64,000 bases of DNA from Valencia hispanica (Eukaryota; Chordata; Actinopteri; Cyprinodontiformes; Valenciidae), in the NCBI GenBank assembly GCA_963556495.2, contig OY747713.1, positions 3,022,821-3,086,820 on the forward strand, in the 5' to 3' direction. Position numbers and translations under genes: made by a program. Each line of letters opens with the position of its first letter. Positions within the stretch are counted from its first letter, which is position 1. A model generated the notes under the pieces. It searched no databases. It saw only the letters and a program-made list of their open reading frames with translations, and was not told where the DNA came from. Positions 25,155 to 34,420 of this stretch are shown one piece after another.

Positions 25155-25530
25155 TATAAATCCATCCATCCGCCCATCCATCTATAAATACATCCATCCA
25201 TCCATCCATCCATCCATACATACATCCATCTATACTTCCATCCATCCGTCCATCCATCTATACTTCCATCCGTCCATCTATACTTCCATCCATCCGCCCA
25301 TCCATCTATAAATCCATCCATCCATCCATCCATCCATCCATCCATCCATCTATCCATCCATTCATCTATAAATCCATCCATCCATCCATTCATCTATAAA
25401 TCCATCCATCCATCCATTCATCTATAAATCCATCCATCCATCCATCTATCCATCCATCCATCCATCCATCCATCCGCTCATCTATACATCCATCTGTCCA
25501 TCCATCCATCCATCCATCCATCCATCCACC
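25155..25530. repeat. ATCC-type microsatellite with 'ctataaatccatc' variant units
   Basis: Imperfect CATC array with recurrent longer variants (catctataaatccatcc about six times, catctatacttccatcc three times). The recurrence shows short block duplications like those in the 2.7-8.8 kb array, but with different variants. Confidence 0.95.
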
Positions 25531-25539
25531 CCCCAAGTT

Positions 25540-25860
25540 GGACTTCCCACTTGGAAAGTTGGAGTATTTTTCTTTTGCCAACCTGAGATCCAACATGGCC
25601 GCTCCTCAGATCAACAATCGTAGCTGTGGTGAAAACGTGTTTATTTCACAAGACACGCCTGTAAAACCAGTGCTACATGTAGCGCCTGCAGCTCTAAAGT
25701 GAAATAAATAGGAGTGGTCTTTGCTCGTCTAAAGTGCGGCTTAAACCGATGCTTATAAGAGGTTCAACGAAAAATTGCTACTTGGGCATCACAATATTGG
25801 AATCCTGACTTCTCCAACTAAGTTAACTGGAACGCTGTTATCTGGGGTGTGACAACATTC
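25540..25860. other. Spacer, no gene recognised
   Basis: Contains a small palindromic phrase (CCAAGTTGGACTTCCCACTTGG) and no coding signal. Confidence 0.4.
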
Positions 25861-26513
25861 CCAGCTCGGAGGGAAATGGATCGCAGCATGACTCCACCCC
25901 TGAGGATCAACCTGATATTGTGTTGAAGATTTTGGCCACTCAGACATTTTGGGAAATGAAACAGCTGACAGGCTTGCAAGAGAAGCGATTAGGAATGAAG
26001 ACACTGAATATAAATTATGCACTGGGAAGCAAGAGGGTGTAAGTATTTTTAAAGATGTTTTACAACAGCAGTGGCAAAAGGAATGGGAAAGAAAATTAGT
26101 CAATGGGAAGGAAGTATTTTAAGTGCCAACCTATGGTTCAAAATAATAGTTCTTGTTTTGGACATTTAGCCGAATTAATCCAATCAAAATAACCAGACCA
26201 GGCCAATTTAAAAGTAATTGGTAAACACCCAGATAGGCTTTGTATATGTGGACAAACTGAAACTGTTATGCACGTGCTGCTTTCTTAGATAAGAGCTATC
26301 AGAACTTGTATTATTGACATTTTCTATTAAGACCATGTTTTCTGCAAGCTTGAAATCACGATTGATAGATAGAGCTGTTATAAAGTTTCTTAAATCCAAT
26401 CATTTGTATTTCAAAATATAAGTTGAAGTTACTACACTGAATAGAAGGGGCAGCATTGCGCTATGCTGGTGTGTAACCTGCCGGAAATAATTTAAAGAAG
26501 ACGAAGACGACCC
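25860..26513 (+). mobile_element. I-clade (Nimb-like) LINE relic with RNase H end
   Basis: The + strand from 25934 reads GHSDILGNETADRLAREAI, the end of a LINE-type RNase H domain (G-N-E-x-A-D motif). It continues through a Trp-rich helix (QQQWQKEWERKL) to a stop at 26120. Further on, LCICGQTETVMHVLLS (from about 26237) is the C-x-C-G-x-x-E-T-x-x-H zinc-like motif usual at the C terminus of such elements. The 3' end has GGGCAGCATTGCGCTATGCTGG and an AAGAAGACGAAGACGA tail. Stops interrupt the frame, so the copy is dead. RNase H plus the GAA-rich tail points to the I/Nimb group. Confidence 0.7.
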
Positions 26514-26792
26514 CACCCTAGGTTGCTGCAGATCTTCCATAGGTCTGTTTTGGGGAGTGTTCTCTCTTCTGCCTTCATCTGTTGGGGGTAGCAGCATCAG
26601 AACCAGGAACCTAAAAAAACCCAGCATAAATAAGGCTGGTTGTACTCTGGAGACTGCTCTGCAAAATGATGACTGCAAAAATGGCTTCTTCACCACAGGA
26701 GGAACATTACGGGGAGCTCTGAGCATTATTTTCATTAGCGACTGTCAGAGGCTTATTCAGGGCCGCTGTAATTCTGACCTCTACAGGAAATC
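26514..26792. other. Short spacer, nothing recognised
   Basis: Normal-complexity sequence with overlapping short open frames on both strands and no domain. Confidence 0.4.
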
Positions 26793-27132
26793 CTTCCTGC
26801 TAGTGATGTTACGATGTGTGCCGAGGCTACGAAGCGTCGAGCAGTGGAGGCGGCGTTTCCACAAAGCGCGTATCGAGGCCTGCTTCATTTAGGGGAGGAG
26901 CCGGAAACGATGACGTCTGAAGCCCCGCCTCCCGGCTGTACCACGTGACTGCTTCAGGAAGTGGTTCAGAGTTTGCTGAGAGGTTTGACAGCAATATAAA
27001 CCCCTTCAGGCTCCATTCAATACGTGGGTTTGTGTAGGAGAGTTGCAGTCAGTTTGGAGTTTGGTTAGCGTTTATATAGTTCTGAGATAGTTTGAAGATT
27101 TAGGAGAGTAAGAAAAAAAGATAAGTGAGAGG

Positions 27133-27784
27133 ATGGAGCCAGCTAGGAGGAGGAGGATTTCTCCTGTGTGGGAACATTTTGACCTGATAGCCCCTAAGCT
27201 CAATCTAACATTATGCCAGACAAGGTAGATTTGCTTATCACAAAATGTATTTTTACTGTTTCTTATTTTATTCAAAGGTGTAGTGTTTATTGTGTTCCAA
27301 TGGGTTGGGATACAGTAACACCTCATCCATGCTAAGGAATTATTGTGCTTTGCATGAGAATAAGGAGGCAACTGGAGCTTCACCCCAGCCAAGGCAACTC
27401 ATTACAATATTACAAATGGACTATCAATGTTTGCATTTTGACTTTATTGTGTAAATAAGGACATGTAACAAATACTGTTCTCTTCTAACCAGCCACCAGA
27501 AAAACAAGAGCTGGATGAGGCGCTAGTCTCCATGATAGTGAAGGATACACAGCCCTTCAGTACTGTGGAAGATTTTGAACATTTGTGTCCAAACTGTACC
27601 CCAATTTATATAGTCTAGCACTTGTGTTTTTGTGTATGCCGGCGTCTTCTGTGCCTCACCATCCTTCGAAAACACTCTTTCACAAGAAAGAGTGTTTTCG
27701 AAGGCTGGTGAGGTGGAGTCAAAAAAAAGGAATCACTTAAAACCTAAAACTATTGAGAAACGGCTATTTTTGAATAAAAATTAA
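27133..27784 (+). pseudogene. hAT transposase remnant (ZBED-like), three pieces
   Basis: Piece 1 (27133-27228) starts at an ATG, MEPARRRRISPVWEHFDLI, the start of a BED zinc finger, and ends at a GT donor-like site (ACAAG|GTAGAT). Piece 2 (27493-about 27600) follows a pyrimidine-rich acceptor (TTCTCTTCTAACCAG) and reads PPEKQELDEALVSMIVKDTQ. Piece 3 (27686-27784) is the hAT dimerisation C terminus: ERVFSKAGEVESKKRN, then LKPKTIEKRLFLNKN and a proper stop. The zinc ligands of the BED finger and the whole catalytic core between pieces 2 and 3 are gone. The parental transposase would need about 600 residues. Confidence 0.85.
27654..27713. repeat. 27-bp hairpin with a 6-base loop
   Basis: The arms 27654-27680 and 27687-27713 pair with one mismatch around the loop CACAAG. 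The right arm is the transposase code for ERVFSKAGE; the left arm is the same code copied in reverse. It therefore arose by inverted duplication of coding sequence, not as a regulatory terminator. Confidence 0.9.
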
Positions 27785-28254
27785 TTTCCCCTGTTTTGTA
27801 CATCATTGCCCAAGTTACACAATCATTCTCAGTGCACTCTTCCTAGTTCCACAAGCTTTTTCACTTTCCTCTGCCTGCTTAAGCCCATGCATTTTGCCTC
27901 AAGTGACAGAAAAACATTATTACACAACCTGCCATAACATATGATACCACCATTTTGGGATAATTTACAGACAGAATACATTCAAAAATATTTGTATTAT
28001 TCACATTTGTAATAATTTATGTAGAGAAATTATTTGTTGGGAACTCAGCCATTCCCAAGAACCATTACAGACTTACAACTTAAATGCATCACACATTAAG
28101 TGGCTAAGAGCTACAGTTGACTGTGATTATGTACCTGGCCAGTAGGGGGGTTCGTGTTCACATGAAGCCCCGTGAGCAGAACCCTTCTTTGAACCAATTG
28201 GCTCAAGTGGTTCAACGTCTCATTGGGCTTCATCTCACCATCACTACTTCCTGC

Positions 28255-28435
28255 CCACACCCATCAGCATCTTCTATTCTTTGAATAAATTTGGATGAGT
28301 TACATTTCCTTGCTCGTTAGGATTAATAAAGTTCTTTTTGAATTTCAACCGAGTTTGTTTTAAATTTTTGAGCAGTTCACAGCCTACAACTAGCTAGCAT
28401 ATTCAGCTACTCGCCAATTAACCCATTAAACAAAT
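28255..28435. other. Spacer with a possible retroelement tail
   Basis: AGGATTAATAAAGTTCTTTTTG (28319-28340) resembles a retroelement 3' end. Nothing else is recognisable. Confidence 0.35.
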
Positions 28436-28439
28436 GTTG

Positions 28440-28640
28440 ACAATGGGTTCCATGTTCGAGATGGCTGTGACGTCGGCGTACTTTGATCCAATAAGATTTC
28501 AGACCCAGCGGACCGGACAGGTTCAGAGCCTGCTGTTACGTCACCCTCCCACAGGTGTCAATCAAAGATGGCGATAAATGAGCATCCCTCCCGGTGAGAC
28601 AGAGTAAGTAGATAAAAAGTGTTTAAAGCAACAGTTTTTC
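28440..28640 (+). promoter_or_regulatory. Candidate promoter with CRE-like and YY1-like sites
   Basis: Within 110 bp there are two CRE/ATF-type sites (TGACGTCG at 28468, TTACGTCA at 28536) and a YY1-type AAGATGGCG at 28565. CCAAT on either strand (TGATCCAATAAG near 28484) and a donor-like GAG|TAAGTAG near 28605 are also present. This grouping is typical of TATA-less vertebrate promoters. It could be an upstream start site for the gene at 31 kb or a mobile-element promoter; I cannot tell. Confidence 0.35.
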
Positions 28641-30329
28641 TCCACATAGTTCCCTAATGACGCCCAGCTAGCCTGAATGCTAACACTGTTGCTAGCGTTA
28701 GCTTCGGCTTCTGTTGGGCTGTTTAACTGAAGTTGGCATGAGGCCTACAGCTTCTGATTGGCCTGCTGACTGTGGGAGAACTAGTGCGTTGTAAGGTTCA
28801 AATCAGACACTAACTTCAGTGTCTTGTTTTCTGTCTCTGTGTTTTGAACCTTTCTGGAGTTCAGCAGGTTGATATTTGTTAAACAGGGGTTCTGGTGTCT
28901 AAAGGCACCAGCTCCAGTTCTGTTCTTATCAAGACAAGGACGGACCTCTAGGAGGCATAAATATAAGCAACTATTTAATGTATAACCTAATTCATGTGGG
29001 AACAGAATCTCCGCTTCATTTTAACTTGTCATCTGCTCCTTTTTATTAAAAATGTCAGTCACAACTTCTTAAGACCTGGAAACACTGAAAAAAAGACTAA
29101 TTGATAATAGTCATGATCAAACATTACATAATTTAGATTATTCTACTTGTCCTATAAATATTTGATAAAATCATTTGTTCATCTGTGTATTACTTTATTT
29201 ATTATTAAATGTTCTTGGTGGTGGTAGTGTGATGGTGTGGAACTGCGTTGTTGCTTCGGCACTAACGCTGGACATTATATCTCGAATATATCGTCATCAC
29301 AATATTAGTGTGTGAAATAATCATCTTGTAAAAGGCTGTTTGGAGCAATAATTGTTGGCTAGTATATTTTAAGTGTTATGAACGTGCATTTTTGATGCTA
29401 ATGTAATTTTTAGCCAGTTGGACAGCGTCTCGGGGCGGCAGATGCTCACCCTGGACACCAATGACCTTACCCTGAATGCTAAAGGTCACAGAGGGATGGA
29501 AGCACGAATGAGGAGAGGAAAGATGAAAATAAGGCAGAAACCGTACTTGGTTTTCTGCAGCTCTATTCAGCACCTGAACAGTCAGTTGTAATTGATGGAC
29601 TTCGCTCTGAGGCTGATGGAGATCAGGCCACAGCCTAAAGCTGGGTAGGATTTCCTCAGAATGACTCTAATCTGTTCAGGGCGTATGCATCTCCTTGTTT
29701 AACATTGTACATTTTATTGTTAATATGTATTTGGAAATTACTTAATTGGCCTCATTCTCCTCAAAGTTAATTGTTGCTTATTTGCACTTTGGAGCAAAAT
29801 GTCTGTTCCTTATTTCCTTCCCCTTCCTGCACCGGAAAAAAAAAAAAGATGGAAAGGTAAAATTTAAGCAAAACATGTAAATAAAAGTGGAGAAAACAAG
29901 TAAGTAAAATTTGATGGAGAGATATTAAAGAGGAAAATGAGTCTATAACTGATAAAAATGACATCAGTTGTGTAAACAATTGTATAATATTACTAAAGGA
30001 GGGCATTTTATTAAAAAGCTTTTTAAAAACACAGGCAATTAATAAAATGAGGAAAAGAATCAAACAATAAATAAAAAATAACTCACTAAATAAATTATTC
30101 AAAATGTAACTAAATATGAACATAGATTCAAATGTTAATATCAATCTCTATATGAAGTTTTTTTAAGATTTTAAATAATTTAAATTTATTGTTTCTATCG
30201 TTTTTGTTTAGTTTCTGGGCTCAGTTAACACATTTATCTATTTCTGTATTTGTTATTGGTCATAACTCTGGATTTCATACACTCTGTCCTCATTCTGCGT
30301 TGTGAATAAAGTTTGGGATAATAAATTCA
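28641..30329. other. Upstream flank of the CpG island, mostly AT-rich
   Basis: No domain recognised. The segment 29410-29640 is less AT-rich and slightly exon-like in composition but has no long frame. 29760-30250 is strongly AT-rich with A-runs. Confidence 0.45.
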
Positions 30330-31480
30330 ACGCAGTATTCCCTCTCCGGGAACTGAAGGGAAGGCTTATTTCCTGGTTGTTTTGGCCCCGTTGAGGCCTC
30401 AGCTCTCCGGGCACCGCCCCGGAACTCGTCCCGGCCGTTTGGCCCCTGCTGCGGGGCTGTGTGCAAGGGGGAAGCCCGGTCGGTGGTGGCGGAGGGGTAC
30501 AACGTGACCTGACAACAAGGAACCTCCGGGAAAACCGTCAGTCCTGAACTCTGTGCAGAGCAGAGGCCGAGCGGGGGTCCGGCAGGGGGGTTTCCGCTGC
30601 GCGTCACCGGCTGGGCCAGGGCCCTGAAAGCGGGGATCCTGTCGGCGTCGCGGCCGTCGGGGGCCCCCCTCGCTGCCAGGGAGACCCCCTCGTGTCTGGG
30701 AGGCGGAGACGGGACCCCCCTGACGTCAGAGGGCCTGTCTGAAAGTGAGGTAGAAGGTGAAGCAGAACCAGAGCTGACCCCCGCCCCCTTCCCCCGCTCC
30801 CACCCGAACCTCCCAGCGCGACCAGGACCTGTGAGTATGACCAGCCCGCCGCTCCGACTGCCTCACCCCGGCTAGCGCAGTGGGTCGAGCCGCCGCTGCA
30901 GCCGGGGGGGGAGAGGGTCATCCGGTGTGAACTCTTAGGGCCGCCGGAGAGTCTGCGCGCTGCTGCCTGGGTCGTGTTTGCGCGCCGCTGCGTGGCATTC
31001 GTGGAACCCTCTATTCCCCCCCACCGGGCGCGTTCATGTGACGCTGTGTTTGTGCGTGCCGGAGGTTTTGCTGGACCAGGAAGGCGTCCCGGCCGAGCTG
31101 TTGCAGAGGGGTTTTCCCTGACTCCGCCCTCTCTTCCTGGGCGTTCACGTGTTGCAGCAGCAGCCTCGGAATCCACGCTGTCCACGCGCACGCAGCTGGG
31201 TCGTGTTTTCGTGTCAGGACTGCGCCTCTCCTGCAGCCTCCTCCTCCTCACCTCTCACACTCCCGCTGGTAGTCGGCTCTTGCAGCGGGGTTGCTTTTCC
31301 GTAGAGCCCCCCCTCCTCCTCCTCCTCCTCCACCTCCCAGGTGTGCGTCACCTGTTTAGGACGCGGCGTTCCCGGTGAAAGCGCAGACGGACAGTGCGCA
31401 TGTCCGTCCAGCTTGGACTAAGCTGGCTGCAGGTGAGCGCGTCTGTGCGTGTCTTTTGTTTTCTTTCTGTTGATGGAGCC
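30330..31480 (+). promoter_or_regulatory. hivep1: CpG island / promoter of the hivep1-like gene
   Basis: Composition changes sharply at about 30330 from AT-rich to GC-rich with frequent CpG (for example GGCGTCGCGGCCGTCGGG near 30643). It falls off again after 31480, just past the first splice donor. The position, ending at the first exon of the gene that follows, fits a vertebrate housekeeping-type promoter. I found no clear TATA box, so the start site is not placed. Long open frames here (30604-31251 minus, 30974-31378 plus) are a by-product of low stop frequency in GC-rich DNA. Confidence 0.75.
31381..31432 (+). other. hivep1: 3' part of non-coding exon 1 with splice donor (hivep1-like)
   Basis: CTGGCTGCAG|GTGAGCGC at 31432/31433 is a strong donor placed at the edge of the CpG island and 437 bp before the acceptor of the next exon. 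The 5' limit of the exon is unknown; the start given here is only the visible stretch. In mammals, HIVEP1 also begins with untranslated exons (from memory). Confidence 0.55.
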
Positions 31481-31869
31481 GCAGCAGGACCTGGACCAGG
31501 GGAGGTGATGTCATAGCAGTGTGGAGAGCAACCACCACCCTGTTGTTGTGAGAGTTATGCAACAGTGGTGATGGGAGACAAAGCGGGGCTGTGTGGGGAT
31601 GGAGGGGGGGTCCTGCTGCTGCTGCAGCTGCTGGAGCTGCTGCATCGGATCAGATGTTAACACATGATGGTTCTGATGGTCCAGAGCACATCTGAGCACT
31701 CCTTATCTGTAGGATCTCCATCACCCCCTGGCATATCAATCAGATCTCCTGTTGCTCCTCAGACTCAGCAGGTCGTTTGGATCGGAGCTCCTGTTAAACT
31801 CTGGGAGCTTCACAGCAGAGCAGAGTGTGTCCTCCTGCTTACAGTATGTGTGTGTGTTGTTTCCTGCAG
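31433..31869 (+). other. hivep1: Intron 1 (437 bp)
   Basis: The intron runs from GTGAGC to TGTTTCCTGCAG. It includes a CTG-rich run (31612-31650). Confidence 0.55.
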
Positions 31870-31945
31870 ATGCACCCAGACCGTGGCTCCCTGCGAAGGT
31901 TAGGATAACAAAACCCAAGATGCGCCTGTGAATCGAAGCCAAAAG
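31870..31945 (+). promoter_or_regulatory. hivep1: 5' leader of exon 2 with two short upstream ORFs
   Basis: The exon begins directly with ATG after the acceptor. This opens a 12-codon frame (MHPDRGSLRRLG, stop at 31906-31908). A second ATG at 31920 opens a 3-codon frame (ATG CGC CTG TGA). Both close before the main start at 31946, so they could dampen translation or allow re-initiation. Whether the first ATG is used depends on exon 1 joining as predicted. Confidence 0.5.
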
Positions 31946-31985
31946 ATGCCACGCACCAAGCAGAACAACCCCAGGAACCTGAAAG
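31946..31985 (+). CDS. hivep1: First coding exon of HIVEP1-like zinc-finger transcription factor (partial)
   Basis: The ATG at 31946 has a purine at -3 (AAGATGC) and opens MPRTKQNNPRNLK, followed by one base (G) and a consensus donor AAAG|GTGAGT. From memory the human HIVEP1 (ZNF40, MBP-1, PRDII-BF1) N terminus reads MPRTKQIHPRNLR and then Asp; 10 of 13 residues agree. The phase-1 G fits a following GAY codon for that Asp. HIVEP1 is a very large nuclear protein with paired C2H2 zinc fingers that bind kappaB-like enhancers; the Drosophila relative Schnurri acts in Dpp/BMP signalling. All zinc fingers lie in later exons outside this window. The neighbours support the call: CpG island and non-coding exon upstream, long intron downstream. 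The weak point is that only 13 residues are available. Confidence 0.75.
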
Positions 31986-32371
31986 GTGAGTGGGAAGTTT
32001 TCGCTGCGGGTGGAGTTGTTGGTTGGGACGCAGGGTCCGCTTCATGTCGCCTTCCAGCTCGGTGGGGTTTTCCTGCAGGACTCGTTGGCCGTGACGGCGT
32101 TTGCTGGCGTGCCGCACGGCTCCGATTTCTTTCAAAGTTCACTTTGACTTTTGCTGTTTTTAAAAAACCTGGAACAGAAGGCTGCAGCACCTCGGGTCTT
32201 CGCTGGGTTTCTGTTTCCTAAGTTATGGAGTTTTAGTTGCTGTTCTTCTGTGTCTCGTCTTCTTTCGTCCTGAAGGACATTTTCAGCTGAAACTGAGCAG
32301 AAGAGAAGCTGAACTTTGGCTCTGAACCCCTGGGATTCACCCCTGATACACACACAGCAGATACTAATCAC

Positions 32372-32792
32372 TAGGGATGTCAGAAAATATCGATACACCG
32401 ATATATCGCGATATTTTATTTCCCGATATTGTATCAATATTCAAATCAAAGATATCGTTGTTGTTTTTTTTAAAGATTTGAATGGAACCGTTAATGATGA
32501 CAGTAATATTTGTAGTAAAATTATAAGTATAACTGGTAGTTTGTGGCTGTTTTCACCTTCTTTGTTTCAGTGGATCGACTAGATCTAGTAATAAAACTGG
32601 ATGTGTTAAAGTATGAAACAGGTTGGAGCGTTTAGAGTGATGGGACAGTTTTCCTACAGTTGAATTCCGTTTTAAAAGTCACAATATATCGTCTTACTCA
32701 TAGTATCGCAATATATCATGATATATCGCATCGTCTCCCCATGTATCGCGACACATATCGAATCGCCACATTTTTGCCAATACACATCCCTA
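32372..32792 (+). mobile_element. hAT MITE of the 'CGATA' family, copy 1 (421 bp, complete)
   Basis: Ends are TAGGGATG...CATCCCTA, flanked by CTAATCAC (32364-32371) and TTAATCAC (32793-32800), 7 of 8 matching. The interior is rich in ATCGATA/TATATCGCGATA palindromic motifs near both ends, with a central conserved stretch (TAACTGGTAGTTTGTGGCTG, GGATCGACTAGATCTAG). No coding capacity. Confidence 0.88.
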
Positions 32793-32806
32793 TTAATCAC
32801 ACATAA

Positions 32807-32960
32807 TGGCCAGAAAATATCCATACTCCGATATATCGTGATATTTTATGCCAAGATCTGGTATCAATATTCAAAGCCAATGTATCGATCTTTATTTCTA
32901 TGATTATGGTAATTATTGTAGTAAAATGTCCCCATCTAATAAAACTGACACTGTTTTTCA
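32807..32960 (+). mobile_element. Fragment of the same MITE family, copy 2
   Basis: Immediately right of copy 1, GGCCAGAAAATATCCATACTCC and GATATATCGTGATATTTTAT repeat the left end of copy 1 with many changes, then fade out near 32960. It is an older, truncated copy next to a younger one. Confidence 0.7.
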
Positions 32961-33037
32961 GTGTCTTATAATAAATAGTAACTAATAACAGCCCAGCTGC
33001 TCGCAGGTTGAAGTTTTCCGGTTGGTTCTGGTTAGTA

Positions 33038-33190
33038 CTGGGCGATATAAACGGTATAAAGTAGAAATGATATATATTTAACAGTAGAGATTTTGATTAT
33101 ACAGGCTTACCTCGATGGCACATTTTGATGATGCCATCAAGGTGCGCCTGCGTACTTTGTACCAGGATAAATACTGATGTTCAGTGTTCA
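33038..33190 (+). mobile_element. MITE fragment with CTGGGCGATATA terminus
   Basis: TACTGGGCGATATAAACGGT resembles the GGGCTGGGCGATACGGCCTC at 63240, so both are left ends of another short-element family. The right end was not found. Confidence 0.45.
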
Positions 33191-33635
33191 TATTTACACT
33201 AGATATTGCCCGTTTAAAATGTGTTATTTTCCTATTTAACGGAAAAGAAACCTGTTGAACTTGGAAGCATTTTAAATTTAAATATGTGCAGCTTTATTAT
33301 TGTGTGAAATTTAATTTTTACATAAATAACCAGGAAAGCAGAAAGAAATATAATTTATTTTTTCACATTTTGCGCTTCAATTTTAACCATTTGAACTTTG
33401 TGTTTTCGTAACATTCAGCTTTTAATTAATTTAAAATATCTTCATCTTTATTTGTGTTATGACCATTTTTGTTTAGCATTTTTTGGGAAATAGATTAGAT
33501 TTTTTTTAAATGTATTTTGCCCAATGAATGTTCTTTAAATGACACCCCATACTTTTTTTGAAGTTGTCATTCTGCTGCAATGTATCTGTTATGTGAGAAT
33601 GTTCAAAAACTGTGATTTATGACATATATAAATAG
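33191..33635. other. AT-rich intronic sequence
   Basis: T-rich, low-complexity stretches with no recognisable feature. Confidence 0.5.
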
Positions 33636-34030
33636 TAGCAATGTAAGAAAATATCGATACACCGATATATAGCGATATTTTATTTCCCGATATTGTATAG
33701 ATATTTTTCTATTTAAATTTTTTAATGTGTTTTTTAGGATTTGATTGGAAACATTATTGATGACAGCCATTTTTGGAGAAAAACATAAAAGTATAACTGG
33801 TAGTTTGTGGCTGTTTTCACCTTCTTGGTTCCAGTGGATCAACTAGATCTAGTAATAAATCTGGATGCGTTAAAGTATGAAACAGGTTGGAGTGTTTAGA
33901 ATGATGGGACAGATTTTTACAGTTAAATTCGGTTTTAAAAATCACAATATATCGTCTTAGTCATATTATCGCGATATATCGTATTGTGATGCATATCGTA
34001 TCACCAGATTCTTGCCAATAAACATCCATA
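33636..34030 (+). mobile_element. 'CGATA' hAT MITE, copy 3 (degenerate)
   Basis: Collinear with copy 1 (TAAGAAAATATCGATACACC; TAACTGGTAGTTTGTGGCTG; GGATCAACTAGATCTAG; ATATATCGTC; TTGCCAATAAACATCC). Both termini are mutated (TAGCAATG, CATCCATA) and flanking 8-mers do not match, so it is older than copy 1. Confidence 0.82.
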
Positions 34031-34299
34031 AGCTCAGCATGAACAACGTGACAGTTGGTTGGTCAGTTACTGAAACCAGAACCTTTTTCCCCTCCGTCGG
34101 TTCTGACCCGTCGACTTTTAGCTGAATCCTGAAAACTCCTTTTATTTCTCTTTTTTTTTCACCTGTTCATTGAATGCTTCACAACAGAAATTTTCCACCG
34201 TTTATGGTCTGTAAATGGAGCAGAAAACGGTGTTGTGTTCAGGGTGGTTGACCTGCTTGAAGCTGAACCTCCACCCCAGCCTCGGGTCGTCTTCAGCCT

Positions 34300-34420
34300 C
34301 TAACCGCTTTCCGCCAGGAGTTCGCTCCATCAGCATGATGCTGCCACCGCCATGTTACTCTGTGGAGATGGTCACCTAGATCTACTAGGCATCTTCTCTG
34401 ATTAATGCTCTCAGTCTTGG
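34300..34420 (-). pseudogene. Tiny Tc1-like transposase relic (tentative)
   Basis: CAGCATGATGCTGCCACCGC on the minus strand reads HGGGSIML, the glycine box of Tc1 transposases. It matches wording in the relics at 37270 and 53130. Nothing else of the transposase is readable. Confidence 0.4.

Larger units (their letters stand above)
26801..28246 (+). mobile_element. hAT element, internally deleted, perfect 8-bp target duplication
   Basis: CTTCCTGC at 26793-26800 is repeated exactly at 28247-28254, the 8-bp duplication expected of hAT transposition. The ends are TAGTGATG...CATCACTA, and the outer 16 bp match at 13 positions as an inverted repeat. Inside, in the right order and on one strand, are a TATA-like box (AATATAAA, 26993-27000), the N-terminal, middle and C-terminal pieces of a BED-finger hAT transposase, and a perfect-stem hairpin. 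The catalytic middle of the transposase is missing, so it is a non-autonomous deletion derivative. Confidence 0.92.

Noticed and set aside
27654..27713. Hairpin as a transcription terminator or microRNA precursor
   Set aside because: One arm is in-frame transposase code and the other its inverted copy, so its origin is a repair event; the loop and stem do not resemble a typical pre-miRNA.
30604..31251. 215-codon minus-strand frame in the CpG island
   Set aside because: GC-rich DNA has few stops; no domain, and it runs antisense to the better supported hivep1 promoter and exon 1.
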